53,231 bases of DNA from DATLMR01 sp035634255 (GTDB lineage Bacteria > Acidobacteriota > Blastocatellia > UBA7656), in contig DASQDI010000059.1 of NCBI GenBank assembly GCA_035634255.1, positions 1-53,231 of the forward strand, written 5' to 3'. Numbering within the stretch: position 1 is the stretch's first letter; each line of letters begins with the position of its first letter. The position numbers were made by a program, and so were the translations under genes. Below, one piece after another: positions 7,956 through 16,342 of the stretch. The notes beneath the pieces are model-generated. The model worked only from the letters and a program-made list of their open reading frames with translations, had not been told where the DNA came from and did not search any database.

Positions 7956-10439
7956 ATGAGCACACGCTTACAGATGTCAGGGAGGTGCCGGGCGCAGGAG
8001 CAGCCGTCCGCGCCCGCGCGCCATGGCCTCCTGCAACGTAAGTGCGCCTGCAATGGCTACGCGGGGGTCGACGGCGTGTGCGACAAGTGTCGCGGCAATC
8101 GGCTCTCCGCTCATCACGACGCCTCCGCGCAGCCGGAGAGATTTGAAGCGCCGCCCATAGTTCATGAGGTTCTCAACACGCCCGGAGAGCCGCTCGATCA
8201 GAAGGCGCGAGCATTCATGGAGCCCCGCTTCGGCCATGATTTCGGGCAGGTTCGAATACACGCGGACGCGCGGGCGGCGGAGTCCGCGCGGGCGGTGAAC
8301 GCGCTCGCTTACACGGTCGGCCGGAGCATCGTCTTCGCGGCGGCTCAATACGACCCCTCGACGCCCGCGGGGCAGCGTTTGCTCGCGCACGAGTTGACCC
8401 ACACGATTCAACAGGGCCGCGCGAGCGCCGGCGAGCGCGCGGGCCTTGAGGTCTCTTCGCCGGATGACTCTATGGAAAGGGCGGCTCATCAAATAGCGGA
8501 GAGCGTTATGAGCGACGGCTCCGCCCCGTCCGCGCTAATGAATTATTCCGCGCCTCTGGTCCGGAGCGGCCCCGCGCGCCTGCATCGCCAGGTCCCGCCC
8601 GCCGCACCACCCGCGGTAATCCCCGCCCCGCGCGTCGTCTACCTCGACACCAACGTCATCGACCAGATCACGAGGGGCAATAAAGACGTGGTCGCCGCGT
8701 TGAGGAAGATGCAGGCGAACGGCGACACGATCCGCATCGCGCGGCCGAATTACACCGAGCTTATGAGGATGAACCCGCAGCTCAACGAGACCCGGCGGTT
8801 GATAATCAGAGAATTCGGCATAGAGGTCGAGCCGGTGTCCAGTGTCACCAATCGCGCGAAGGAGATCGAGCTGTACGCGACGAAGGGGATCAAGATTCAG
8901 GAGAAAGACCTCCCTATGGTCGCGGCTGCCAAACAGGGTAAGGGGCAACTGTGGAGCATGGACGGGGGCGTGCAGCAGAATGCGAAACTGTTCGGGGTGC
9001 AGATGGCCGCCGAGAGCACGACCGTTCAGAAGGTGCAGGGCAAGCATGATTATCGTGTCGGCCTCGATCTGGTCGGGCTTAAGGATGTCGATGTTGCTCC
9101 GGATGGCCTGGTAACGCGCAGGCCCCTCCCGCCCGCCGGGGGGACCGGCGGGCCGGGCTCGGGAGGCGGGAGCCCGCCCCCGGCCGGAGGGACTCCTCCC
9201 CCGTCCGCGGCTCCCCCGGCGGGTGCGGCTGGCAAGGGCGCGGGCGCAGCGGGCAAGGGGGCCGGCGCGGCCGTCGAAGCGGTTGAAGTAACCGAGCCGC
9301 ACACTACGCCCCAACGGGCCAGACCCGCGCCGAGCCGGCGCGCTCCGGTCGGCGTACACCCGACGGCCGGCGGGGTCGCTCTCCGCATGGGAATAGGCTT
9401 CGCTTCGGCCGTGACGCTCGGCATCGCCACTCACCTGTTCCGCGGGAAGGTGATCGATGATCTCGCTAAGCTCCCCAAGCCGAAGGTCGATGTGCGCTCC
9501 GGCAGGGACTACTTCACGGACCCGAATGTTAGCGGCTCCGCGCGGGTGGTCGATCTGCTTCACAAGAACCTGCCTGCCTTCGCCCGCGACCTTCAGGACC
9601 ATCACACGAAGGCCATAAGCGCGGCGCAGATCGAAGCCCTTGCCATAGGCGTCTCGTCGCTCGAAGCCCAGAACAAGCTCGAACGTCTGGACGGAATAGA
9701 GAGTGAGCTGGCGGACTACGAAGACCAGCTTTACACCATACGAGATAACCTCGACGCGCTCATCGAGCTCGAAGCAGCCTCGTTGGAAGTTGCGGACGGG
9801 GCCGACATGCTGCGCGACCTGTTCAGCCGCATGATCGCTATGGACATACTTTTAAAGGCGGGCATCCCATACGATCAGATCATCGCCCTCCCCGGAAGAT
9901 TCCAGGCATTCTCGGGCGCGATCCGCGCGAGCTTCAGGAATGCGAGGGCCGCCAAGGCCGTCGTCGAAAGGCTGATCGGGGAAGCGGCCATGCTCAGGGT
10001 CAGCGTGAACAAGATATGGTGGGCCGAGTTCAAAATAGAGTTCGACCGGCTGCAAAGAGAGGCCCTCGAGAAGGCGGAGCGGGAGAAGGCGGCTAAAGAG
10101 AGGGCGGCCGCTTCGGCCCCGGCGGTCGCCCCGCCCAAGCCGAAGCCCGCGGCCAGCGCCCCGAAGAAAGTCGGTAAGCCGTCGGCTAAAAAAGAGGAGA
10201 GCTACGACGTGCCGGTGTCGGAGACCGGGCCGCCTCCGCTATACATCTGGCCCCCCGAACGGCCGCTCACCGAGTACGAAAAAATGGTGGGCGAAGAGAG
10301 GTACCTCCTCAAAAAGATCGAAGAGAACGAAGAGAAGGCCAGGGGGAGATTGACTCAGGAGGAGCAGGAGAGATTGAACCGCGAACACACCGAGCTGATC
10401 GAAAGGCTCAGTAAGTTCAGGAGGGGGGAACTGAGATAA
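7956..10439 (+). CDS. Multidomain eCIS effector: Cys leader, DUF4157, PIN-like nuclease, helical C-terminus
   Basis: This 827-residue protein is built as follows. Residues 23-47: Cys-rich leader (C30, C32, C42, C45). Residues ~73-153: DUF4157 domain with zinc-peptidase-like HELTH at 145-149 and RFGHDFGQVRIH at 91-102. Residues ~226-375: PIN-like domain, with acidic residues at LDTNV (D231), YTEL (E268), KDLPMVAAA (D318) and SMDGG (D336), the four positions expected for PIN metal binding. Residues ~390-440: Pro/Gly/Ala linker. Residues ~478-495: hydrophobic stretch (GIGFASAVTLGIATHLF). The remainder is long helical, coiled-coil-like sequence ending with a Lys/Ala/Pro tract. DUF4157 proteins are frequent eCIS cargo candidates. 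A PIN domain would cleave RNA. The start is ATG 7956 after CGGGAGCAA; the stop overlaps the Afp7-like start. Domain calls are by eye. Confidence 0.87.
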   Translation: MSTRLQMSGRCRAQEQPSAPARHGLLQRKCACNGYAGVDGVCDKCRGNRLSAHHDASAQPERFEAPPIVHEVLNTPGEPLDQKARAFMEPRFGHDFGQVRIHADARAAESARAVNALAYTVGRSIVFAAAQYDPSTPAGQRLLAHELTHTIQQGRASAGERAGLEVSSPDDSMERAAHQIAESVMSDGSAPSALMNYSAPLVRSGPARLHRQVPPAAPPAVIPAPRVVYLDTNVIDQITRGNKDVVAALRKMQANGDTIRIARPNYTELMRMNPQLNETRRLIIREFGIEVEPVSSVTNRAKEIELYATKGIKIQEKDLPMVAAAKQGKGQLWSMDGGVQQNAKLFGVQMAAESTTVQKVQGKHDYRVGLDLVGLKDVDVAPDGLVTRRPLPPAGGTGGPGSGGGSPPPAGGTPPPSAAPPAGAAGKGAGAAGKGAGAAVEAVEVTEPHTTPQRARPAPSRRAPVGVHPTAGGVALRMGIGFASAVTLGIATHLFRGKVIDDLAKLPKPKVDVRSGRDYFTDPNVSGSARVVDLLHKNLPAFARDLQDHHTKAISAAQIEALAIGVSSLEAQNKLERLDGIESELADYEDQLYTIRDNLDALIELEAASLEVADGADMLRDLFSRMIAMDILLKAGIPYDQIIALPGRFQAFSGAIRASFRNARAAKAVVERLIGEAAMLRVSVNKIWWAEFKIEFDRLQREALEKAEREKAAKERAAASAPAVAPPKPKPAASAPKKVGKPSAKKEESYDVPVSETGPPPLYIWPPERPLTEYEKMVGEERYLLKKIEENEEKARGRLTQEEQERLNREHTELIERLSKFRRGELR

Positions 10440-11098
10440 TGACGACTTTTCCGAACTCTCCGCGCCTGATCAAAGGCGGCATAGTGCTGATAAATCCCGA
10501 GACTTCGGCCGTCGAGCGCGTGATCGCTTTGCAGTACAACCCGGAGACCCTCAGCCGCACCCTGCAAGTGCAGGGGGCGGGCTCGGAGGGCGGCGACCGC
10601 TCCCTGGCCCTGCGGCTCAAGGGGCCGCCCATCGAGACGATCAAGCTTGACGCGGAGATCGACGCGACGGACCAGCTTGAATTCCCGGACCGGCACGCGG
10701 ACGCAACGCAGCTCGGCATCCACCCGCAGCTCGCGGCGCTTGAGATGCTCATCTACCCGTCGAGCGACCGTCTGCTTGAGAACAACCGGCTCGCGAAATC
10801 GGGCACGCTTGAGATACTCCCCGCCGAGACGCCTCTGAGCCTCTTCATCTGGAGCAAGAGCCGCATACTGCCGGTGAGGGTGACCGACTTCTCCGTCACC
10901 GAGGAGGCGTTCGACCCCTCGCTCAACCCGATCCGGGCCAAGATCAGCCTCGGCATGCGCGTGCTGAACGTCAACGACCTGGGCTTCTCCCACGCGGGCG
11001 GGAGCCTCTACATCGCCTACCACCAGCTTAAGGAACGGCTGGCCGCCAAAAGCCTGAGCGCCGCCATCAACGCGCTCGGCATCGGAGGGATTCAATGA
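10439..11098 (+). CDS. CIS tube/baseplate protein, Afp7 N-terminal domain-like
   Basis: This 219-residue protein matches the contractile-injection-system tube-domain family found at the N-terminus of Afp7/Pvc7, which links tube to hub at the baseplate. Visible signatures are the opening KGGIVLINPETSAVERVIALQYNPET cut into INPET and LQYNPETLSR, then KLDAEIDATDQLEFPD, IHPQLAALEMLIYPS and RVTDFSVTEEAFDPSLNPIRAKISLGMRV cut into SVTEEAFDPSLNPIRA. In Afp7 the same chain also carries a LysM domain; here LysM is on the separate next gene, joined by a 4-bp stop/start overlap. The ATG shares its first base with the effector gene's TAA, so cargo and baseplate genes are on one transcript. Confidence 0.88.
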   Translation: MTTFPNSPRLIKGGIVLINPETSAVERVIALQYNPETLSRTLQVQGAGSEGGDRSLALRLKGPPIETIKLDAEIDATDQLEFPDRHADATQLGIHPQLAALEMLIYPSSDRLLENNRLAKSGTLEILPAETPLSLFIWSKSRILPVRVTDFSVTEEAFDPSLNPIRAKISLGMRVLNVNDLGFSHAGGSLYIAYHQLKERLAAKSLSAAINALGIGGIQ

Positions 11099-11454
11099 CC
11101 GACCCTATGCAGATGCTTTTGCAGCTGAGAGGCAGGAGCGAACTGTTCCCCGCGAACAGCCGGTATCACGGGATCGAGACGGCGCAGATGGAGACGCCCG
11201 AAGGCCGAACGATTCTTTACATGCGCCGCCGGTTCATCCCCGACCCGGAGCGGCTCGCGCTCCTTCAGGAGCACACCGTCACTCAGGGCGACCGCCTCGA
11301 CAACATCTCCGCCCATTATCTCGGCGACCCGGAGATGTTCTGGCGCCTGTGCGACGCGAACTCGGCGATGCGGCCGGGCGAGCTGACGGAGACAATCGGC
11401 CGGAGGCTGCGTATAACTCTGCCCGACGGGATACCGGGAAGCGCGAATGGCTAA
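11095..11454 (+). CDS. LysM-domain baseplate protein, Afp7 C-terminal/gp53-like
   Basis: This 119-residue protein carries one LysM-like domain at about residues 60-115 (HTVTQGDRLDNISAHYLGD, then RLCDANSAM and RLRITLPDGIPG). In Afp7/Pvc7 and in T4 gp53-like wedge proteins such a domain joins baseplate parts and does not have to bind peptidoglycan. The N-terminal part (RYHGIETAQMETPEGRTILY and RRRFIPDP) is a short beta region also found in standalone family members. It overlaps the CIS-tube gene by four bases and the hub gene by eight, consistent with a split version of Afp7. Confidence 0.87.
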   Translation: MTDPMQMLLQLRGRSELFPANSRYHGIETAQMETPEGRTILYMRRRFIPDPERLALLQEHTVTQGDRLDNISAHYLGDPEMFWRLCDANSAMRPGELTETIGRRLRITLPDGIPGSANG

Positions 11455-12574
11455 GGGCGTACACCTGACATTGATGATAGGGCCGGCCGTCCCCGTCGCG
11501 GTGCCGCAGGACGTGCTGAACGCCCTGACCTCCGTGCAGGTCACGAGCAGGACCGACGGGCCGAGCGCCTTCCAGCTGACCTTCACCGTGAGCACGCGGT
11601 CGCCCCTGCAAACGATCTTCATGCTGAGCGCGGGCGCGGCCATACCGCTCGTGCGCGTCGTCATAGTCGTCACGGTCAACGGGGCCCCCGAAGTGCTGAT
11701 GGACGGGGTGATGACGAATCACCAGATAACTCCGGGCGGCGAGGGGGGCCAATCGACCCTGACGGTCACGGGCGAAGACCTTACGCGGGTGATGGACTAC
11801 CTGAACTTCGACGGGATACCGTACCCGGCCATGTCGCCCGACGTGCGCGTGCTCGCCATACTCGCCAAGTACGCCCTCTTCGGGGTCGTGCCGTTCGTGG
11901 TGCCGAGCGTGCTCATCGACGTGCCCATCCCGACCGAGATAATCCCGAGGCATCAAGGGACCGACCTCCAATATATCAGGCAACTGGCGGACGAGGTGGG
12001 TTACGTCTTCTACGTCGACCCGGGCCCGGCTCCGGGGTCGAGCGTCGCCTACTGGGGGCCGGAGGTCAAAGTCGGCATGCCCCAGCCCGCGCTCAACGTA
12101 AACATGGACGCGCACACGAACGTCGAGTCTCTGAATTTCAGCTACGATTCGGAGTCGAAAAAGATTCCCGTGATCCTGATTCAAAACCTGGCTTCGAAGG
12201 TCCCGATCCCGATCCCGATCCCGGACATCACCCCGCTCAACCCGCCCCTGGGCGCGGTGCCTCCGATCCCCAAGGCCATAGAGATCATACGCAATGGGGC
12301 CAAGCTCTCGCCCGTACGCGCGGCGCTAGTCGGCCTTGCGAAGGCCGCGCGTACGGCGGACGCCCTGTCGGCCAACGGCTCGCTCGACGTGCTGCGCTAC
12401 GGCCGCGTGCTGAAGCCGCGCCGCCTCGTCGGGGTGCGCGGGGCGGGCGAGGCTTTCGACGGGCTCTACTACGTCAAGAGCGTTACGCATGACATCAAGC
12501 GCGGGGAGTATAAGCAGAGCTTCGCGCTGGGCCGCAACGGTATCGTTTCAACTCTCTCCAAGGTGCCGGCATGA
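11447..12574 (+). CDS. Baseplate hub, gp27/late control D-like
   Basis: This 375-residue protein is the hub ring that connects spike and tube, of the phage late-control D / VgrG N-terminal (gp27-like) type. Support: residues ~20-110 (SVQVTSRTDGPSAFQLTF, DGVMTNHQITPGGEGGQSTL), the second barrel (VLAILAKYALFGVVPFVVP, then IPRHQGTDLQYIRQLADEVG at ~165-185), YVFYVDPG, and the closing FDGLYYVKSVTHDIKRGEYKQ. An in-frame CCCGAT hexanucleotide run near 12,199-12,222 encodes a Pro-Ile repeat. In Afp8/VgrG this domain is fused to the gp5-like spike; here the spike is the next gene, overlapping by four bases. Confidence 0.9.
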   Translation: MAKGVHLTLMIGPAVPVAVPQDVLNALTSVQVTSRTDGPSAFQLTFTVSTRSPLQTIFMLSAGAAIPLVRVVIVVTVNGAPEVLMDGVMTNHQITPGGEGGQSTLTVTGEDLTRVMDYLNFDGIPYPAMSPDVRVLAILAKYALFGVVPFVVPSVLIDVPIPTEIIPRHQGTDLQYIRQLADEVGYVFYVDPGPAPGSSVAYWGPEVKVGMPQPALNVNMDAHTNVESLNFSYDSESKKIPVILIQNLASKVPIPIPIPDITPLNPPLGAVPPIPKAIEIIRNGAKLSPVRAALVGLAKAARTADALSANGSLDVLRYGRVLKPRRLVGVRGAGEAFDGLYYVKSVTHDIKRGEYKQSFALGRNGIVSTLSKVPA

Positions 12575-13098
12575 CTGAGGACACACAAGCAAGAGGCAGG
12601 TTTTATGGCAAGTATCGCGGCGTCGTGGTCAACAACCTCGACCCCATGCAGATGGCGCGGATTCAGGTGATCGTGCCCGACGTGTCGAACGTGATGCTGT
12701 CGAGCTGGGCGATGCCCTGCTTCCCGGTGGCGGGGATACAGAACGGGGTCTTCGCGGTCCCGATACCCGGCTCGGGCGTCTGGGTCGAGTTCGAGCAGGG
12801 CGACCCCGACTTCCCGATCTGGGTCGGCTGTTACTGGGGGACTCCCGCCGAGGTGCCCGCGCTCTCGCACGTCATGCCCCCCTCGGTCCCCGGCCTCGTC
12901 TACCAGACGCCTTTGCAGAACGGCATAGTCGTAAGCGACGTGCCGGGGCCGACCGGCGGCATCATGATGAAGAGCACGACCGGCGCGTCCATCATCGTCA
13001 ACGACACCGGGATATACATTCAAAACGGCAAGGGCGCGTCGATAGTGATGGTCGGCCCGACCGTCACCATCAATCAAGGCGCAATCGTAATCACATGA
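12571..13098 (+). CDS. Spike protein, gp5/VgrG OB-fold-like
   Basis: This 175-residue protein is the puncturing spike base. It has a gp5-like OB-fold at residues ~10-100 (YGKYRGVVVNNLDPMQMARI, PDVSNVMLSSWAMPCFPVAG, VPIPGSGVWVEFEQGDPDFP and WVGCYWGT). A short C-terminal beta-repeat follows, with short alternating strands (GIMMKSTTGASIIVNDTGIY, NGKGASIVMVGPTVTIN), as expected for a small triple-stranded beta-helix needle. It is short next to full Afp8, which agrees with the hub being a separate gene. It is followed, after a 22-base gap with a GGAGGAGG ribosome-binding site, by the PAAR-like tip gene. Confidence 0.92.
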   Translation: MTEDTQARGRFYGKYRGVVVNNLDPMQMARIQVIVPDVSNVMLSSWAMPCFPVAGIQNGVFAVPIPGSGVWVEFEQGDPDFPIWVGCYWGTPAEVPALSHVMPPSVPGLVYQTPLQNGIVVSDVPGPTGGIMMKSTTGASIIVNDTGIYIQNGKGASIVMVGPTVTINQGAIVIT

Positions 13099-13120
13099 AA
13101 TCAGGCGGAGGAGGCTAGCT

Positions 13121-13453
13121 ATGCCCGGTCCTTTATTCCATGTAGGCGCTTCGGCCATCTGCCCGCACGGGGGCATGGTGACCACCATATCGAGCAACGC
13201 GCGCGTGCTGGTGAGCGGCATGCCGGTGGCGACTCTCTCGGACACGTATCTGGTCGCGGGGTGCGCCTTCAACGTGTCGGGGGCCCCGCACCCGTGCGTG
13301 AAGGTGCAGTGGCTCGTCCCGGCGGCGCGGGTGTTGATAAACGGGCAGCCCGCGATATTGCAGACGAGCGTGGGACTGTCGCTCGCCGCGGACCTGGCCC
13401 CGCAGGGCCCGCCGGTCGTGGTGTCAACTCAGCCGAGGGTGATAGCAACATGA
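13121..13453 (+). CDS. PAAR-like spike tip protein
   Basis: This 110-residue protein fits the PAAR-like / DUF4280-type tip that sharpens the spike in eCIS and type VI secretion. It contains Cys/His pairs that could bind the tip metal: AICPHGG (C14, H16), AGCAFN (C48) and APHPC. Short beta-turn repeats (VLVSGMPVATLSD, VLINGQPAILQT) are typical of the fold. It follows directly on the spike gene and its stop overlaps the gp25-like start by four bases. The metal ligands are suggested by position only. It carries no extension domain, so it is not itself an obvious toxin carrier. Confidence 0.85.
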   Translation: MPGPLFHVGASAICPHGGMVTTISSNARVLVSGMPVATLSDTYLVAGCAFNVSGAPHPCVKVQWLVPAARVLINGQPAILQTSVGLSLAADLAPQGPPVVVSTQPRVIAT

Positions 13454-13809
13454 TCCAGATCGATTACCCATACCACTTCGACGGCCGCAGGCGCACGGCG
13501 GGCACGAGCTACGAAGACCACATCCGCGACATGATCGAGCAGGTGCTGTTCACGGCGCCCGGCGAGCGGGTCAACCGCCCGAATTTCGGCAGCGGCCTGA
13601 TGCAGCTCGTCTTCGCGCCCAACAGCGACGAGCTCGCCGCCGCGACCCAGTTCCTCGTCCAGGGCGCGTTGCAGCAATGGCTCGGCGAGCTGATCGAGGT
13701 GGAGGCCGTCAACGTCGAGAGCGAAGACTCTTCGCTCCGCGTCGAGGTCCGGTACGTGATCCGCCGCACGGAGCAGAGGCAGGTCGCGGAGTTTTCGCGC
13801 GGGGTTTGA
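13450..13809 (+). CDS. Baseplate wedge protein, gp25-like
   Basis: This 119-residue protein belongs to the GPW/gp25 wedge family, the small component that starts sheath polymerisation at the baseplate. The key stretch is EDHIRDMIEQVLFTAPGERV followed by NRPNFGSGLMQLVFAPN, with the conserved NRPxFGSGL. Start ATG 13450 overlaps the previous stop; the longer frame from 13,261 lies inside the PAAR-like gene and was rejected. One base separates its stop from the next start. Its C-terminal strands (SLRVEVRYVIRRTE) match the EPR-type core of the family. High confidence from motif, length and position. Confidence 0.95.
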   Translation: MIQIDYPYHFDGRRRTAGTSYEDHIRDMIEQVLFTAPGERVNRPNFGSGLMQLVFAPNSDELAAATQFLVQGALQQWLGELIEVEAVNVESEDSSLRVEVRYVIRRTEQRQVAEFSRGV

Positions 13810-13810
13810 A

Positions 13811-16342
13811 ATGCAAACACAGTATCGTTGCAGGAACAGGAACAGGCAGGACGCGGTCCGCACCGCCAGGGGCGAGGACGGCAACCCCATCCTGAACGGC
13901 ATAGATTATCTTGAGGTCGCGTCGGCGGATCAGAAGACCATCTCGCTCGTCTTCATCCACCCCGTTCCCGGCCAGGCGGACGCGGTGCCGCCCCCGCCCG
14001 CGTCGGACCTCTCCGAGAAGAACTTCCGCGTGGAGGGGGGCGTGAGGACTCAGGGCGTGCGGGTCGTCTCGGCTTCGTCGTCGAACAACACGGTCACGCT
14101 GACGGTGAACGAGCCGGGGGATTTTTCAATATATACTCTGCGCCTCGTCTCGTCGGCCGACGGCGACGTTCCGCCCGAGGGCTTCGACCCGCAGCTGTCG
14201 GCGGTCGATTTCTCGTTCAAGGTCGAATGCCCGAGCGAATTCGATTGCAGGCCCGTAGACGATTGCCCCCCGGAGAGGTCGGACGAGCCTCTGATCGATT
14301 ACCTCGCCAAGGATTATGGCAGCTTTCGCCGCCTGATGCTCGACCGCATCGCGACGACCATGCCCGACTGGAAAGAGCGCAACCCTTCCGACATGGGCGT
14401 CGCGCTCGTGGAGGCCGTCGCCTACGTCGCGGACCACCTCAGCTACTACCAGGACGCGGTCGCGTCGGAGAGCTACCTCGGCACGGCGCGCCAGAGGGTG
14501 TCCGTGCGAAGGCATGCGCGGCTGCTCGATTACAGGATGCACGACGGGTCGAACGCCCGCGCCTGGGTCTGCTTCGAAGTCGAAGGGGGCTCTGACGGGC
14601 TGCTTCTTCAGGCCGGCACGCCCCTGCTCACTCGCGGCTCGCTCGAAGACGAAGACGTGATGGTGGACCCCTCAAAGCTCGAAGGCATTCTCGAAGCGGC
14701 GCTCGACGAAAAGCCTCTCGTGTTCGAGACCCTGCACCCGGTCACCCTCAGAAGCGCGCACAACGAGATCAGGTTTTACACGTGGGGGGACGTGGAATGC
14801 TGCCTGCCCCGCGGCGCGACCCGCGCGACGTTGCGCAACTCTCCGGCCCTCTCCCTTGAGCCCGGCGATTGTTTGATATTCGAAGAGGTGATCAGCCCCT
14901 TCACCGGGCAGGAAGCGGACGCGGACCCCGCGCGCCGGCAGGCCGTTCGCCTGACCCGCGTGATCGATAAGGGCGCGGGCGACTCTCCACTCACGGACCC
15001 GCTCACGGGCGAGCAGGTGGTGGAGGTCGAGTGGGCCGTGGGAGACGCCCTCTCATTCCCTCTTTGCCTGTCGGCGAAGATAGAGCGCGAGACCGGGGAC
15101 GAGTTCATAGAAGACGCTAGCGTCGCGCGCGGGAACGTCGTGCTCGCGGACCACGGGCTCACGGTCTCCGAGCCGCTCGGAGAGATCGGGGCCGCCCTAG
15201 AGAACTCCGCAGGGGTTTTATTGAAAGAAGGGCCGGTCACGGAGCAGGGCCGCGTGCGCGACTTCTTCAACCGGCCGGTGCTCGACGCGGAGAAGGAGCC
15301 CGCGCCTTTCGACCCGTCCGCGTCGGCCGCGTCGGCCATGCGATGGCAGATGCGTGACGCGCTGTCGGTCGTGCGGCTGATCGAAAACGGCGACGACAGC
15401 AAGCCATGGCGGCCCCGCCACGACCTGCTCGGGAGTGACAGGTTCGACCGCCACTTCGTCCTCGAAGTCGATAACGGCGGGCGGGCGCGCCTGCGCTTCG
15501 GAGACGGGGCGCACGGGGCGCGGCCCAAAGCGGGGTCGGACTTCGTCGCGCGTTACCGAACGGGCAACGGGCCGGAAGGCAACGTCGGGCGGGGCTCGAT
15601 CTCTAGGGTCGTCCTCGCGGGCTCGGGCATAAAGCGGGCGCGCAACCCCTTGCCAGCCGCGGGCGGGGCGTCGCCCGAATCGATGGAGGAGGTGCGCCTC
15701 TACGCGCCGCAGGCGTTCCGCACTCAGGAGCGGGCCGTGACCGAGGCGGATTACGCGGAAGTCGCCGGGAGGCACCCCGAAGTGCAGAAGGCCGTGGCGA
15801 CCCTTCGGTGGACGGGGAGCTGGTACACGGTCTTCATCACGGTGGACCGCAGGGGCGGTAGGCCGGTCGATGCCGCGTTCAAATCGGCTCTGGGAGCCTT
15901 TTTGGAGCGATTCCGCATGGCCGGGGAGGACCTTGAGATCGACGGTCCTCGCTTCGTGCCGCTCGACATCGCCTTCGGCGTCTGCGTGGCTCCGGGGTAT
16001 TTTCGGAGCCAGGTAAAGGCGGACCTGCTGAGGCTCTTCAGCAACCGGGACCTGCCCTCGGGCAGGCGCGGCTTCTTCCACCCCGATAACTTCACGTTCG
16101 GGCAGACGCTCTACCTGAGCCGGATGATCGCGGAGGCGATGCGGGTGCCGGGCGTGCTCTGGGTGGACGCGGAGGACGTTTCGTCCAAGCCGAACCGCTT
16201 CCGGCGGTGGGGCCAGCCCGCGCACGACGAGTACGCGGAGGGGCGGATCGCTTTCGGCCGCCTTGAGATCGCGCGGCTAGACAACGACCCGAGCCTGCCT
16301 GAGAACGGGCGCATCGAGTTTCTGATGGAGGGTGGCCTGTGA
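13811..16342 (+). CDS. Baseplate J-like protein 1 (Afp11/gp6-like)
   Basis: This 843-residue protein is one of two large baseplate wedge proteins in the operon. Family support comes from the region at residues ~160-235 (LAKDYGSFRRLMLDRIATT, PSDMGVALVEAVAYVADHL, SYYQDAVASESYLGTARQR), and from the later core: FVLEVDNGGRARLRFGDGAHG, ARYRTGNGPEGNVG, then TEADYAEVAGRHPEVQKA. These are the J/gp6 hallmarks. The N-terminal ~150 residues (from NGIDYLEVASADQKT) form an extra beta domain. Wedges of this type radiate from the hub and carry the fibres. The start is ATG 13811; the stop overlaps the next start by four bases. Confidence 0.92.
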   Translation: MQTQYRCRNRNRQDAVRTARGEDGNPILNGIDYLEVASADQKTISLVFIHPVPGQADAVPPPPASDLSEKNFRVEGGVRTQGVRVVSASSSNNTVTLTVNEPGDFSIYTLRLVSSADGDVPPEGFDPQLSAVDFSFKVECPSEFDCRPVDDCPPERSDEPLIDYLAKDYGSFRRLMLDRIATTMPDWKERNPSDMGVALVEAVAYVADHLSYYQDAVASESYLGTARQRVSVRRHARLLDYRMHDGSNARAWVCFEVEGGSDGLLLQAGTPLLTRGSLEDEDVMVDPSKLEGILEAALDEKPLVFETLHPVTLRSAHNEIRFYTWGDVECCLPRGATRATLRNSPALSLEPGDCLIFEEVISPFTGQEADADPARRQAVRLTRVIDKGAGDSPLTDPLTGEQVVEVEWAVGDALSFPLCLSAKIERETGDEFIEDASVARGNVVLADHGLTVSEPLGEIGAALENSAGVLLKEGPVTEQGRVRDFFNRPVLDAEKEPAPFDPSASAASAMRWQMRDALSVVRLIENGDDSKPWRPRHDLLGSDRFDRHFVLEVDNGGRARLRFGDGAHGARPKAGSDFVARYRTGNGPEGNVGRGSISRVVLAGSGIKRARNPLPAAGGASPESMEEVRLYAPQAFRTQERAVTEADYAEVAGRHPEVQKAVATLRWTGSWYTVFITVDRRGGRPVDAAFKSALGAFLERFRMAGEDLEIDGPRFVPLDIAFGVCVAPGYFRSQVKADLLRLFSNRDLPSGRRGFFHPDNFTFGQTLYLSRMIAEAMRVPGVLWVDAEDVSSKPNRFRRWGQPAHDEYAEGRIAFGRLEIARLDNDPSLPENGRIEFLMEGGL

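Noticed and set aside
7956..10439. Calling the DUF4157 domain an active secreted protease toxin
   Set aside because: HELTH is present, but DUF4157 domains often act as leaders or adaptors and a third zinc ligand could not be identified by eye.
12199..12222. CCCGAT hexanucleotide run in the hub gene
   Set aside because: It encodes a short Pro-Ile repeat in frame, in a loop that also varies in relatives; three to four units are too few to argue for phase variation.
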